A stretch of 64,000 bases of DNA, taken from the NCBI RefSeq assembly GCF_037381185.1, contig NZ_JARRQY010000001.1:1-64000 (forward strand), read 5' to 3'. This stretch comes from Acidihalobacter_A sp037381185 (GTDB taxonomy: Bacteria > Pseudomonadota > Gammaproteobacteria > DSM-5130 > Acidihalobacteraceae). The first letter of the stretch is position 1, and each line of letters begins with the position of its first letter. The position numbers and the translations under genes are program-made. Below, piece by piece: positions 16,765-25,403 of this stretch. The notes under the pieces are model-generated. The model did not search any database and was not told where the DNA came from. It was given only the letters and a program-made list of their open reading frames with translations.

Positions 16765-16794
16765 AAAAGGGGCCATGGAGACATAGCCCCTTTT
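16765..16794 (+). terminator. Rho-independent terminator after the FadL-type gene
   Basis: Perfect 9-bp stem AAAAGGGGC (16765-16773) with GCCCCTTTT (16786-16794), 12-nt loop, ending in a T-run; the A-rich left arm would make it work in both directions. Confidence 0.85.
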
Positions 16795-16871
16795 GCTGTC
16801 TGCCGAAAAAGCGCACGTCACGATGCGCATTGACTACATAACGCGACGGTAACTACGAGGAGTCCACAAAT

Positions 16872-17653
16872 ATGACGATTCGCAAACTCCTGCAATTTGT
16901 TGTGCTGGGTTTCGGCCTGGCATTCATGGGTGGGGCGCAGGCCGCCGACACGATCAAGCCCTTCGTGCTGGCATCCGTGTCCAAGGGCGATTTCATGTCC
17001 AAGGTGCAGGACGTCGAAGCTGCGTTGAAGGCGGCTGGTTTCCAACTCCTGGGCACTTATGGTCCGGACATGAGCAAGTACCATCCCTATCAGGCGGCGA
17101 CGGTGCTGGTGGTGACCAACCCTGCGCTGCAGGCGGCGGCCGCCAAGACGCCGCGCGGCGGTTACGGGGCGGTGCTGTCGGTGTCCGTGACGCAGATGAA
17201 TGGGCAGGTCCAGGTTGCTTACATGTCGACGAGCCGATGGAGCTCAACAGCTTCGGTTCCCACGCCCAGGCCGTGGCGGCAGTCAAGAAGGCGCTCGAAG
17301 CGGGCAAGGACGGCACCAAATTCGTCTATCAGTTGGACGTACCGGGTACTGACCAGACCGTATTCGGCGTGGGCCTGGACAGCCAGAGCGACGGCAACGC
17401 CAACGACGCTTATCTGATGTCGGTGGTCGACTTCGGGGATCTGAAGCAGACCGCCTATCTACCCTATCAGATTCTGGTCAAGGGCAAGCAGGTCGAAGCA
17501 CTCAACCTGCGTTTCCGTATGGCGGTGTTCTTCCCCGGTCTGTCGATGATGGGCAAGCATTCGTTCATGACGCTGATGTCGGCGCCGGATGCGATCAAGA
17601 ACACGCTGACCAAGGTCGCCGGCGGTTCCCAGTCCGGGTCGTCCTTCTACTGA
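16872..17653 (+). pseudogene. Frameshifted periplasmic protein, DUF302-like
   Basis: Two frames make one protein. Frame 1 (from 16872) gives a signal peptide (MTIRKLLQFVVLGFGLAFMG, cleavage after AQA) and a domain with GFQLLGTYGPDMSKYHPYQ, running to QVQVAYM. Sensible sequence then continues in the +2 frame (DEPMELNSFGSHAQAVAAV to GGSQSGSSFY at 17653). The switch falls at about 17222-17236; a single missing base would restore YxVDEPMELNSF. The reconstructed product is about 260 residues. The fold resembles DUF302 proteins, but that is tentative and the function is unknown. It could be a true frameshift or a sequencing error; the clean downstream half suggests a recent event. Confidence 0.65.
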
Positions 17654-17687
17654 GCAGTCCTCAATCAACGAGGCCGCATATGCATTG

Positions 17688-17711
17688 ACCCCGGCGTGCC
17701 GGGGTTTTTTT
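17688..17711 (+). terminator. Rho-independent terminator
   Basis: Stem ACCCCGGC (17688-17695) pairs with GCCGGGGT (17698-17705) around GT, followed by seven T residues to 17711. It ends the transcript of the frameshifted gene. Confidence 0.9.
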
Positions 17712-17946
17712 GGTGCGGCGCATTCGAGAGAATGCCGAAAGCCTATCTCAAGATACCGTGTGAACCATTTCCCTCGCTGCCAGCGACCGGTGCGGGTGAC
17801 AAGGCGTAGGTCCCCGCCCGCTTTGACGTCCGGCGTTCACCGGAATGCCCCAGACCACGTTTCTCGCCCCCCGTTGCGTCGGCAGCAGTCGTCGAAGTAA
17901 CCGGGTATCTTGAGAAGGGTTCTGTTTATGCCTGCAGGAGTTTTTT

Positions 17947-18372
17947 ATGAAATCAATAAAAGTCACGAATCTGGGTGAAATACGCAACGAGTTGAACAAG
18001 TATAAGCGCGGCAAGAAGTTCGATATTCATCAGTTCAATCAGGTGGCGCGCTTGGCCTGGCTCGGCAAGATCGTGATGCATCCGCTGGATCGCGAAGACC
18101 CCGAGTGCAAGGCTTTCATGCTGTACTGTGATTTTCCGGAAGACTTTCAGAATCATTTCCTCGATGTCGATCAGGATCTCGTCGGCCAGATGCATATCGT
18201 CGACGGCGAGCAGGCCGAAGCGCTGACGCGGATACTGCGTCAGGGAATGGAGGAACGCGCCGCGCTGTATCAGGACCTGCGTCAGCGCGATTTCTACTTC
18301 GACCGGTTTTACCGTTCCGGCGACAAGCGTTCAGGGAAGGCGGCTGAGGACGAGCCGGCCGGGAGCGAATGA
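17947..18372 (+). CDS. Conserved-looking protein of unknown function (141 aa)
   Basis: A soluble 141-residue protein, starting at ATG 17947 after a T-rich leader (CAGGAGTTTTTT). It has a mixed N-terminal part (MKSIKVTNLGEIRNELNKYK), an aromatic/acidic centre (LYCDFPEDFQNHFLDVDQD) and a charged C-terminal helix rich in Arg, Gln and Asp, then a low-complexity tail (KAAEDEPAGSE). No cysteine motif, signal peptide or membrane segment. I do not recognise the family. Codon use resembles its neighbours, so it is probably a real gene. The upstream 235 bp after the terminator hold no other gene. Confidence 0.6.
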   Translation: MKSIKVTNLGEIRNELNKYKRGKKFDIHQFNQVARLAWLGKIVMHPLDREDPECKAFMLYCDFPEDFQNHFLDVDQDLVGQMHIVDGEQAEALTRILRQGMEERAALYQDLRQRDFYFDRFYRSGDKRSGKAAEDEPAGSE

Positions 18373-18445
18373 GCGGAAGTCGTTGCAGGACGCCGCGGGC
18401 GCGTGATGGCGATCGCCGGAGGCAGCAACGCGGTTTGTGCTTGAG

Positions 18446-19471
18446 ATGAGTTCCAAGGCCCCGTCTCTGCGCCTGCTGAACCTCGGACGCGTTCCGCCGC
18501 TGCAGTTGCATGCGGCGTACACGGGGCTTGCCGAGGCATTGTCCGCGGACGAACGGGCAGGATGGTTGCTGCTGGCGCGTAGCGCTCGGGGGCACATCGC
18601 ACTCGGTGCGAGTCAGTATGCCGATGCCGAACTCGACCTTGCAGCCTGTCACGCGGCTGGCGTACCGGTGATCCAGCGACGCCTGGGCGGGGGTACGGTG
18701 TGGGTCGACGACGCTCAGCTGTGCGTGTTCTTCATCCTGCCAGCCGCCGTCAGCGGCACACGCGAGGATTTCTTCGCGGACTGCCTCGATGTACTGTGCG
18801 AAACGTTTGGACGTCTGGGCCTGGAGGTCGAGCGGGTCGGGCAACAGGATATCTGGAGTCGCGGTGCGAAGTTGCTGGGCAGCGGCGGGGCGGCCATCGG
18901 TGCGGCACAGGTGTTCGGAGCCAGCTTGTTGGAGCGTTTCGACGCAGGGCGGTTTATGGCCTGTGTCGCCGCGCCGAGCCCTGGCTTCCGGAGTTGGCTG
19001 AGTGAGCTGCTGGAACGCGGCATGACGGATCTGTCGCGGCTAGGTATCCGGGCCACTGAGCCGGAATTGGTCGAAGCGCTGAGTTCGTCCTGCCGGAGAC
19101 GTTGGACGATCGTGGATGGTAGCTTCGACGACGCGGCGAGGAGGGCCGTGGCCGAGGCTGCCAAGGAACTGGGCGAGCCGCTGGAAACCGGAGGGCGTCG
19201 GTTGGTGCGTGCCGGCATCAAAATCAATCGGCACAGCTATCTGCTGGAGGACGCCGCTGCGCCGTGGCTGCGTCTGGTTTGGCGCGACGGCGTTGTCGAA
19301 CGTGCGGCGGCGCAGGATGCCGGAGCGGAACAGGCGCTGCAGCTTTGTGTCGGCGAGTCGTTGCGCGAAGGGCTGGTGTCGCGGGCCGGTATACGGTCCG
19401 GAATGTCCAAGGCGGCAGCTGCTGAGTTGGAATCCCGGGTGCTGGAGTTGTGCCGCGACGCGGGGCGTTGA
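18446..19471 (+). CDS. Lipoate-protein ligase A-like protein
   Basis: A 341-residue protein of the biotin/lipoate ligase fold. The lipoate-binding motif RRLGGGTVWVDD (around residue 75) matches the RRxGGGxV signature; GAKLLGSGGA follows. The C-terminal half (GIKINRHSYLLEDA onward) is less conserved. Such enzymes attach lipoate or octanoate to lysine; in sulfur oxidisers LplA-like proteins modify lipoate-binding proteins of the sHdr pathway, but no such partner lies in this window. ATG 18446 is used; an in-frame GTG at 18437 is possible. The next gene follows after 37 bp in the same direction. Confidence 0.75.
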   Translation: MSSKAPSLRLLNLGRVPPLQLHAAYTGLAEALSADERAGWLLLARSARGHIALGASQYADAELDLAACHAAGVPVIQRRLGGGTVWVDDAQLCVFFILPAAVSGTREDFFADCLDVLCETFGRLGLEVERVGQQDIWSRGAKLLGSGGAAIGAAQVFGASLLERFDAGRFMACVAAPSPGFRSWLSELLERGMTDLSRLGIRATEPELVEALSSSCRRRWTIVDGSFDDAARRAVAEAAKELGEPLETGGRRLVRAGIKINRHSYLLEDAAAPWLRLVWRDGVVERAAAQDAGAEQALQLCVGESLREGLVSRAGIRSGMSKAAAAELESRVLELCRDAGR

Positions 19472-19508
19472 AACTCCAAGGACTATTTGACGACGGAGAG
19501 ATGGACAG

Positions 19509-19898
19509 ATGGCGGCACCTACCGTGGCCGAGCGCATGAAGCGCAAGTACGTGTTGATGACGACGGATCAGGACATGATCGGTCTCTTGCAGGCCGTGAC
19601 GCCTCCTGAGTGGACGCAGGTGGTGTGCACGGATTTCGAGGAACTGGGCGAGTGGGGCGATGTATTGTTGTACCGCTTCATGCTGCTCGATCTGGACGAA
19701 TGGGAGGTGTTCGATCCACTGGACGTGATCCGTGCGCTGCGCATGCAGTACCAGATCAATACGCCGGCGTTCTGTTTCGGCGGAGACGAGGATATCCAGG
19801 ACGAGATGCGCCTGGCGCGCGCGGATCGCTTCTTCGGCCGGGATGAAATGGTCGAGAAGTTGCCGGAGTTTCTGCGGCAGTACGACTGGGGGGGATGA
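19509..19898 (+). CDS. Small protein resembling a degenerate response-regulator receiver domain
   Basis: A 129-residue protein with GGAGAG upstream of its ATG. The order of segments looks like a CheY fold: KYVLMTTDQDM (strand 1 region), FMLLDLDEWEVFDPLDVIRAL (strand 3 and helix 3, in the usual place of the phospho-Asp), NTPAFCFGG (strand 4) and ADRFFGRDEMVEKLPEFL (strand 5 and helix 5). The conserved strand-5 lysine is replaced by Gly-Arg, so phosphorylation is doubtful. There is no output domain. It follows the lipoate-ligase-like gene and may form an operon with it. Family assignment is inference. Confidence 0.6.
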   Translation: MAAPTVAERMKRKYVLMTTDQDMIGLLQAVTPPEWTQVVCTDFEELGEWGDVLLYRFMLLDLDEWEVFDPLDVIRALRMQYQINTPAFCFGGDEDIQDEMRLARADRFFGRDEMVEKLPEFLRQYDWGG

Positions 19899-20118
19899 TG
19901 AATACCGCCGCGCGACCCGTTGGGGCCGCGCGGTAGTATTCGGGCGTCAGCCGATCCAGGGCCTCGCCGTCGACAGTGAACACGCTCTTGGCGGTGCCGA
20001 CGCCATCGAGCAGCGCCTGCAGGCGGAATTCCTTGTTTACCGCACGGCGGTAGACGTTCGGATCCCGATTGACGTTGTACTGGAGGTTGTTCAGTTTGAC
20101 CAGTTTCACCATGTTCAT
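19756..20118 (-). CDS. Possible small protein convergent with and overlapping the receiver-like gene
   Basis: A minus-strand frame with Shine-Dalgarno GGGAGG just upstream of ATGATGAAC gives MNMVKLVKLNNLQYNVNRD and a plausible globular start through ALDRLTPEYYRAAPTGRAA (about 68 residues, 19899-20118). The frame then continues antisense into 19756-19898, where the tail (RPFHPGRRSDPRAPGASRPG) is Pro/Arg-rich and looks like an antisense artefact. The first part may be a real gene that lost its stop or is frameshifted. Product not recognised. Confidence 0.35.
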   Translation of the reverse strand: MNMVKLVKLNNLQYNVNRDPNVYRRAVNKEFRLQALLDGVGTAKSVFTVDGEALDRLTPEYYRAAPTGRAAVFIIPPSRTAAETPATSRPFHPGRRSDPRAPGASRPGYPRLRRNRTPAY

Positions 20119-20215
20119 CATGCCTCCCGCGGTGGATGGGGTATGACCGAGCATATTAGTTGGTTATGATATAAGCAGAAAATGATAGCACGTTTGTAGC
20201 GGATTCCAGCCATAT

Positions 20216-20647
20216 ATGTCTACCGAACACAGCGAATCAATGCCGTCTGCGCAGCGCCTGGCCGAGGAACTCTCCGCTTTCGACGATCGAATCGCGATCT
20301 TGGAGAGTGAGGTGCGCGCCGGTGCCGGTGAGACCGGGCTGCCCGGTCTGGTCGATGAGACGATCGGGATCGTCAACGGCCTGCTGTGCGCCTACGCGAC
20401 TCATGCCGGTAAGCCGATGCCGGTCAGCGACGACCCGCTCCAGGTCTTCAAGGTCTTCGTCAAGGGTGATCCCAGTCTGAACGCGATCCGCGATAACGTG
20501 CGCGAGCTGGTCTATTACCGTAACTGTCTGGCGGAGGGGCGTGCCGACGCACTGCCGACGAATCCCGCGCTGATGACCGCGCACACGGCGCGACACATCT
20601 ATCTCTATCTGCGCACGCGCTGCGCTCAGGAACAGCGCCTGCCGTGA
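20216..20647 (+). CDS. Unknown protein upstream of cbbQ (143 aa)
   Basis: A soluble, mostly helical 143-residue protein: an acidic coiled N-terminus (RLAEELSAFDDRIAILESEV), a middle with ETIGIVNGLLCAYATHAGKP, and a C-terminal helix (TARHIYLYLRTRCAQEQRLP). Its stop is 59 bp before the CbbQ start, so it probably leads the cbbQ-cbbO-HDAC transcript. An AT-rich promoter-like spacer (GCATATTAGTTGG, TATGATATAAGC) precedes it. I do not recognise the family; no catalytic motif is visible. Confidence 0.55.
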   Translation: MSTEHSESMPSAQRLAEELSAFDDRIAILESEVRAGAGETGLPGLVDETIGIVNGLLCAYATHAGKPMPVSDDPLQVFKVFVKGDPSLNAIRDNVRELVYYRNCLAEGRADALPTNPALMTAHTARHIYLYLRTRCAQEQRLP

Positions 20648-20706
20648 GCGGAGTGCCCGCAGAGGCGCCCGCTCGTAGCCACTACATACCGAGGAGGATC
20701 GAGTCC

Positions 20707-21549
20707 ATGTCCAACCCGATGCGCGGCGTCGAGCACGACGTCATCCAGCGCCCGGGCGCGTCCAAGGCGCCTTTCTACCTGCCTCAGAAGGACGAGGTGG
20801 CGATCTTCCGTGCGGCCTGGTCCAAGCGCCTGCCGGTCATGCTCAAGGGCCCGACGGGCTGCGGCAAGACGCGCTTTCTGGAGTACATGGCCAGCCAGCT
20901 GCACCAGCCGCTGGTGACCGTGTCCTGTCATGAGGATCTTACCAGTTCCGATCTGGTCGGGCGTTTCCTGCTGCAGGGCGACGAAACCGTCTGGCAGGAC
21001 GGACCGCTGACCCGCGCGGCCAAGGAGGGAGCGATCTGCTACCTCGATGAAGTGGTCGAGGCGCGCACCGACACCACCGTGGTCATCCATCCGCTGACCG
21101 ACCATCGCCGCCAGCTGCCGCTGGACAAGAAGAGCCAGATGGTCGATGCGCATCCCGACTTCATGCTGGTGATCTCCTACAACCCCGGTTACCAGACCGT
21201 GCTGAAGGACTTGAAACCGTCAACTAAGCAGCGCTTCATCGGCATCAATTTCGATTATCCGGACGAGGATCTCGAGCGCAGGATCGTGGCCGGCGAATCG
21301 GGCTGTCAGAGACCGGAACTGGTCGAGAAGCTGGTTGCTGCGGGGCGCCGCGCGCGCGGACTCAAGGACCACGGCCTGGAAGAGGCCACTTCGACCCGTG
21401 CGCTGTGCTACGCCGCCGAACTCATGAATGCAGGCCTGGCGCCGGTGTCGGCCGCACGCGCAGCCATGGTCTATCCGCTGACCGACGATCCGGCGCTGGT
21501 CGAAGCGCTGGAGGAAATCATCGAGGCGCATTTCGGCAACGCCGCCTGA
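20707..21549 (+). CDS. cbbQ: CbbQ/NirQ/NorQ-family MoxR-type AAA+ ATPase
   Basis: The 280-residue AAA+ ATPase has Walker A KGPTGCGKTRFLEY (around residue 45), Walker B GAICYLDEV (about 115), sensor 1 in LVISYNPGYQ and a C-terminal lid ending IIEAHFGNAA. Proteins of this family work as hexamers with a von Willebrand factor A partner (CbbO or NorD) to remodel Rubisco or a respiratory metalloenzyme. I start at ATG 20707 with GAGGAGG 9 nt upstream, not the GTG at 20644. The CbbO-type partner follows 17 bp downstream. No Rubisco, carboxysome or nor gene is in the window. Confidence 0.9.
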   Translation: MSNPMRGVEHDVIQRPGASKAPFYLPQKDEVAIFRAAWSKRLPVMLKGPTGCGKTRFLEYMASQLHQPLVTVSCHEDLTSSDLVGRFLLQGDETVWQDGPLTRAAKEGAICYLDEVVEARTDTTVVIHPLTDHRRQLPLDKKSQMVDAHPDFMLVISYNPGYQTVLKDLKPSTKQRFIGINFDYPDEDLERRIVAGESGCQRPELVEKLVAAGRRARGLKDHGLEEATSTRALCYAAELMNAGLAPVSAARAAMVYPLTDDPALVEALEEIIEAHFGNAA

Positions 21550-21566
21550 AGCCCCGGTTCCGCTCC

Positions 21567-24101
21567 ATGGCTAACGGCGAAAACGAGGCGCTGGTCGAGA
21601 TCGAAGAGGTGCTGCAGCACCTGGAGGCGATCAGTTTCGTGGCCCAGCGCGATGCGCGCGAGGCGCTGCCCGCGCTGGACGGCGAGGACGCGCAGACCCG
21701 GCTGCTCTGGCTGCAGGCCGCGCGCGACCTGTTCTTCCACGATCGCGAGGCCGGCAAGGCCTTCATGCGGGCGACGCCCGAGCTGTACGCCCGGTGGCCC
21801 GACGTGCGCCGCTGGACGGCGCAGGCCTTGGTCTTCACGCGCTGGGTGAACTCCTGGCGCGCGCTGGAGGGTTTTCTCGAACAGGCCGGCGAGGTCTACG
21901 CCCAACACGGTGGCGCCGCCGAGCAGGCTTGGTACGACATAGGTATGCGCTGGTGCGAGCGCAGCGTCGAGGACGCCCGTGCGTATTTCGGTACGGATTA
22001 CGCCAAGCTCTCCGATGGTGAGGGCATCGCCGGCATCGAAGCGCTGATGGCGCCTGCAGAGATGCTCGCCAAGGAAGCGCGGCTGACGCTGGAGACCTAT
22101 CTGCCCGGCGCCCTGATCGCGCGCAGCGTGGTCGGCACGCCGGGGTTGGGGCCCTGGGCGCGGCGCGGGGTCGACCTCATGCAGACCGGCCGTTCGCGTG
22201 GCGAGGCCTACTTCCGGCTGGAGAACGCCGAAGGCGTGCGCCATCTGCTGGACGAGCTGCCGGGCTATCGGCCGCGCCGCCACAGCCGTTTCCTGCAGCT
22301 GCTGCTGCTCGCCTGGTTCGACGAGGAGATTCCGCTGGCCGACAGCGACTGGCGCCCCGGGCGCGGCCGGCCGGCGATGGAGTGCGACGGGCGCACCATT
22401 TTCATGCCCGCAGTGCTCGATGACCGCGACGAAGCGGTGGTCGCCGCGCTGCATACCGCCGGCCATCTGCGCTACGACACCTACGCGTCCCGCGAGATCG
22501 AGGCGCTGTTCGTCGTCAGCGACACCGAACACCCGTCGCTGGACGAGGACCAGCGCATCACCTGGCGTCCCCTCTTCGCGCCCTATGCCGAGCGCATGTT
22601 CCGTTTCCAGGTGCTGTTCGATCTGTGCGAGGACCTGCGCGTGGATGCGCGCCTGTGCGCAGACGTGCCCGGCTACGCCACGCGCCTGCGGCGCCTGCTC
22701 GCGCGCGCCGAAACGCCCGAAGGTGAGCCGGGTATCTTCTTCAGCTTCGCCCGTGAACAGTACGAGCGGCTGCTGCGCGGAGATGCGCTGGACTCCAGGC
22801 TGCAGGGATTGCTTGCCGGCGAAGCGCGGTTGCTCGATGCCTTCCAGGCAGGGCAGGCGCTGTTCGCGGACGAAGGCTTTCCGGATATCGCCATCGAGGC
22901 CCGCAGCGAGGCCTATCTGCCGGGACACGGGCTCAATACCGGGCATGCGGTCTATCCGCGCCGCACCTATGCCGAGATTCACGACGCGCCGCATGCCGAT
23001 GCCTACGCCGAGCATCGCCAGACCAAGGAAAAGCAGCAGGGCGAGACGCCGCCGCAGACGCCCGAGCAGCGTCAGAACGATCCGGATTCCGACATCAACG
23101 TGCCGCCCGAGAACACCAGCGGCAGCGGCGGGCGCGTGGGCGTGGGCATTCCCATGCCGACCAAGGACGTGCACACGCGCGGCGCCAGCCGCGAGGCCGG
23201 CGAGGGCGTGCTTCCCTATCCGGAATGGGACTACCGCGAGCAGCGCTATCTGCACGAGTGGGCCAAGGTCATCGAACGCCCGGTTACCGACGGCAAACCC
23301 AAGCGCGCCGCCAACATTCTCGAGGATCATGCCGGCGCGCTGAAGCGCCTGCGTGCCGCGCTGGAACTGCAACGCCCCTCGCGCATGGCGCCGCTGCGCC
23401 GCCAGCCCGAGGGCGACGAACTCGACATCGAAGCGACAATCGGCTACGTGGTGGACAAGCGCGCCGGCCTGTCGCCGGAGGGGCGGATCTACCGCCGCCG
23501 TGCCGTGCAGCAACGTGATACCGCGGTGCTGTTGCTGGCCGACATGTCGACTTCGATCATGGCGCGCCATCCCAGTGGCGAGGGCAAGGTGATCGACCGC
23601 ATCCGCTCCGGGCTGATCCTGTTCTCCGAGGCGCTGTCCAGCCTCGGTGACGCCTACGCGATCTGCGGCTTCGCCTCCAAGTATCATGACAACGTGAACT
23701 ACTACGTGCTCAAGGACTTCGCGGAGGCGGGCGGCGCCGAGATCAACGCGCGCATCGCCGGCGTGTCCGGGCGACTGGCGAGCCGCATGGGCGCCGCCAT
23801 CCGCCATTCGATCAAGCGCTTCGACGAGGTCGACGCGCGCCATCGCCTGCTGCTGCTGCTCAGCGACGGCCGTCCGGCTGACTATGACGACGGCGGCGAT
23901 CCGCGCTATCTCAACGAAGACACGCGCATGGCGATGAAGGAGGCGGCGGATGCCGGTGTGCATCCCTTCTGCATCACGCTCGATCCGCGTGGCGGGCAGT
24001 ATCTGCCGACGATATTCGGCCCCGGCCACTACACCGTGCTCGACCGCGTCGACGAACTTCCGGCGCGGCTGCCGGAAATCTACCTGAGGCTGCGCCGATG
24101 A
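21567..24101 (+). CDS. cbbO: CbbO/NorD-type protein with C-terminal von Willebrand factor A domain
   Basis: An 844-residue adaptor. The N-terminal two thirds are helical (FLQLLLLAWFDEEI, FRFQVLFDLCEDLRVDARL), then a hydrophilic linker (TKEKQQGETPPQTPEQRQ, about residues 485-530), then a vWA domain from about 640 with the metal-site motif LADMSTS (DxSxS) and LLLLLSDGRPADYDDGG. In characterised CbbQO systems the vWA domain docks on Rubisco so the CbbQ ring can release inhibitors. It is longer than NorD (about 630), favouring CbbO. The TGA overlaps the next gene's ATG (ATGA). Confidence 0.85.
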   Translation: MANGENEALVEIEEVLQHLEAISFVAQRDAREALPALDGEDAQTRLLWLQAARDLFFHDREAGKAFMRATPELYARWPDVRRWTAQALVFTRWVNSWRALEGFLEQAGEVYAQHGGAAEQAWYDIGMRWCERSVEDARAYFGTDYAKLSDGEGIAGIEALMAPAEMLAKEARLTLETYLPGALIARSVVGTPGLGPWARRGVDLMQTGRSRGEAYFRLENAEGVRHLLDELPGYRPRRHSRFLQLLLLAWFDEEIPLADSDWRPGRGRPAMECDGRTIFMPAVLDDRDEAVVAALHTAGHLRYDTYASREIEALFVVSDTEHPSLDEDQRITWRPLFAPYAERMFRFQVLFDLCEDLRVDARLCADVPGYATRLRRLLARAETPEGEPGIFFSFAREQYERLLRGDALDSRLQGLLAGEARLLDAFQAGQALFADEGFPDIAIEARSEAYLPGHGLNTGHAVYPRRTYAEIHDAPHADAYAEHRQTKEKQQGETPPQTPEQRQNDPDSDINVPPENTSGSGGRVGVGIPMPTKDVHTRGASREAGEGVLPYPEWDYREQRYLHEWAKVIERPVTDGKPKRAANILEDHAGALKRLRAALELQRPSRMAPLRRQPEGDELDIEATIGYVVDKRAGLSPEGRIYRRRAVQQRDTAVLLLADMSTSIMARHPSGEGKVIDRIRSGLILFSEALSSLGDAYAICGFASKYHDNVNYYVLKDFAEAGGAEINARIAGVSGRLASRMGAAIRHSIKRFDEVDARHRLLLLLSDGRPADYDDGGDPRYLNEDTRMAMKEAADAGVHPFCITLDPRGGQYLPTIFGPGHYTVLDRVDELPARLPEIYLRLRR

Positions 24102-25318
24102 GCGGCGCCGTGCTCATCGGCGCTTCGCGCTACCGGCGCCACAGCTATGGTAACAACCATCCGCTGGACATCCCGCGGGTGTCGCTGACCGTCGACCTGA
24201 TCCGTGCCTACGGTGCGCTTGAGGACGGCGAGTACCTGAGTTCGCGCCGCGCCACGGCGGCCGAACTCGAATGGTTTCACACCCGCGAGTACGTCAGCGC
24301 CATGCAGCGCTGCGAAGCACTGGGTAAGGTGACCGACCGCTATCGTCAGCGCCATAATATCGGCAATCTGGAAAACCCCTGGTTCCACGATTTCTTCTCT
24401 ACCCCGGCCACCGCCACCGGCGGCAGCATCCAGGCCGCTGAGCAGGTGTTGGAAGGGCGGGCGGCGTTCAGCCCGGCGGGCGGTATGCATCACGCCATGC
24501 CCGACCGGGCGCAGGGTTTCTGCTTTTTCAACGACACCGCACTGGCGGTGATGCGCTTGCGCCGTGAGGGTCTGCGCGTGCTCTATGTCGACATCGACGC
24601 CCATCACGGCGATGGAGTCGAGGTGGCGCTGCGCGACGATCCCGAGGCCTTCACGCTGTCGCTGCACATGGACGCCGAATACGCGTATCCCTTCGAGGGC
24701 GGTGGCAGCGAGAACCGCGGCCCGCACGACACGGCATTCAATCTGCCGTTGCCGCGCGGGACCAACGACACCGAATACCGCCATGCTTTCGCCCGGGTGT
24801 GGCCGGCGGTGCTGGAGGCGGTGCAGCCGGAGGCGATCGTGCTGCAGGCGGGCACCGATCCGATCATGCCCGACCCGCTGGGCAAGTTCAGGCTTTCCAC
24901 CCAGCTGTTCCTGGAGATCGTGGCGCGCGTTCTGGCCGACGCTCCGCGCCATGCCGACGGCACGCCGCGCGTGGCGATTACAGGAGGCGGCGGTTATCAC
25001 CCGCTGGTGCTGGCACGCTGCTGGACCGGCGTTTGGGGTTTGCTCAGTGACCGCGATCTGGCCGAGGAGATTCCGCCCGAGGGTCAGCGCCTGCTGGGCG
25101 AAGTGCGTTGGGGAGCGGACGAGTACGACGATGACGAGGAAGAGGAAATCGAACGCGCCGGTACGCCCTATGGCGAGCTGCTCACCCATCGCATCGACCG
25201 GCCGCAGGAAGGGGATGTCCGCGCCGACATCGATGAGCGGGTGGATGGATTGCTGGATGGGCATCCGCGGTTGCGGAGGGGGATGGTTGCTGCTTTCGCT
25301 GGTGAGGGTGCGAGGTGA
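24098..25318 (+). CDS. Histone-deacetylase-family (AcuC-like) deacetylase
   Basis: A 406-residue arginase/deacetylase-fold enzyme. Active-site features of class I HDACs are all visible: GGMHHAMPDRA (catalytic His pair), VDIDAHHGDGVE (zinc-binding Asp and His), QAGTDPIMPDPLG (second zinc Asp) and GGGGYHP (catalytic Tyr). An acidic stretch (EYDDDEEEEIE, about residues 344-354) and a C-terminal extension are additions. Bacterial members deacetylate acetyl-CoA synthetase, polyamines or other amides; the substrate here is unknown. The start overlaps the cbbO stop by 4 bp, an unusual association implying coupled expression with CbbQ/CbbO. Confidence 0.88.
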   Translation: MSGAVLIGASRYRRHSYGNNHPLDIPRVSLTVDLIRAYGALEDGEYLSSRRATAAELEWFHTREYVSAMQRCEALGKVTDRYRQRHNIGNLENPWFHDFFSTPATATGGSIQAAEQVLEGRAAFSPAGGMHHAMPDRAQGFCFFNDTALAVMRLRREGLRVLYVDIDAHHGDGVEVALRDDPEAFTLSLHMDAEYAYPFEGGGSENRGPHDTAFNLPLPRGTNDTEYRHAFARVWPAVLEAVQPEAIVLQAGTDPIMPDPLGKFRLSTQLFLEIVARVLADAPRHADGTPRVAITGGGGYHPLVLARCWTGVWGLLSDRDLAEEIPPEGQRLLGEVRWGADEYDDDEEEEIERAGTPYGELLTHRIDRPQEGDVRADIDERVDGLLDGHPRLRRGMVAAFAGEGAR

Positions 25319-25403
25319 GTGGCGGTTGGCGTTTTGGGGATGGGCTCGGGTGTGAGCCTAGGTCTGCGGTCCTGGTCGGTTGTGGTGAATTGAGTTCACG
25401 TAT

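Noticed and set aside
20644..20706. Upstream GTG start for cbbQ
   Set aside because: It overlaps the preceding gene's stop region, lacks a Shine-Dalgarno, and the ATG at 20707 has GAGGAGG at ideal spacing.
21471..24029. 852-codon minus-strand frame inside cbbO
   Set aside because: Long antisense frame typical of GC-rich coding DNA; the plus strand encodes the recognisable vWA protein.
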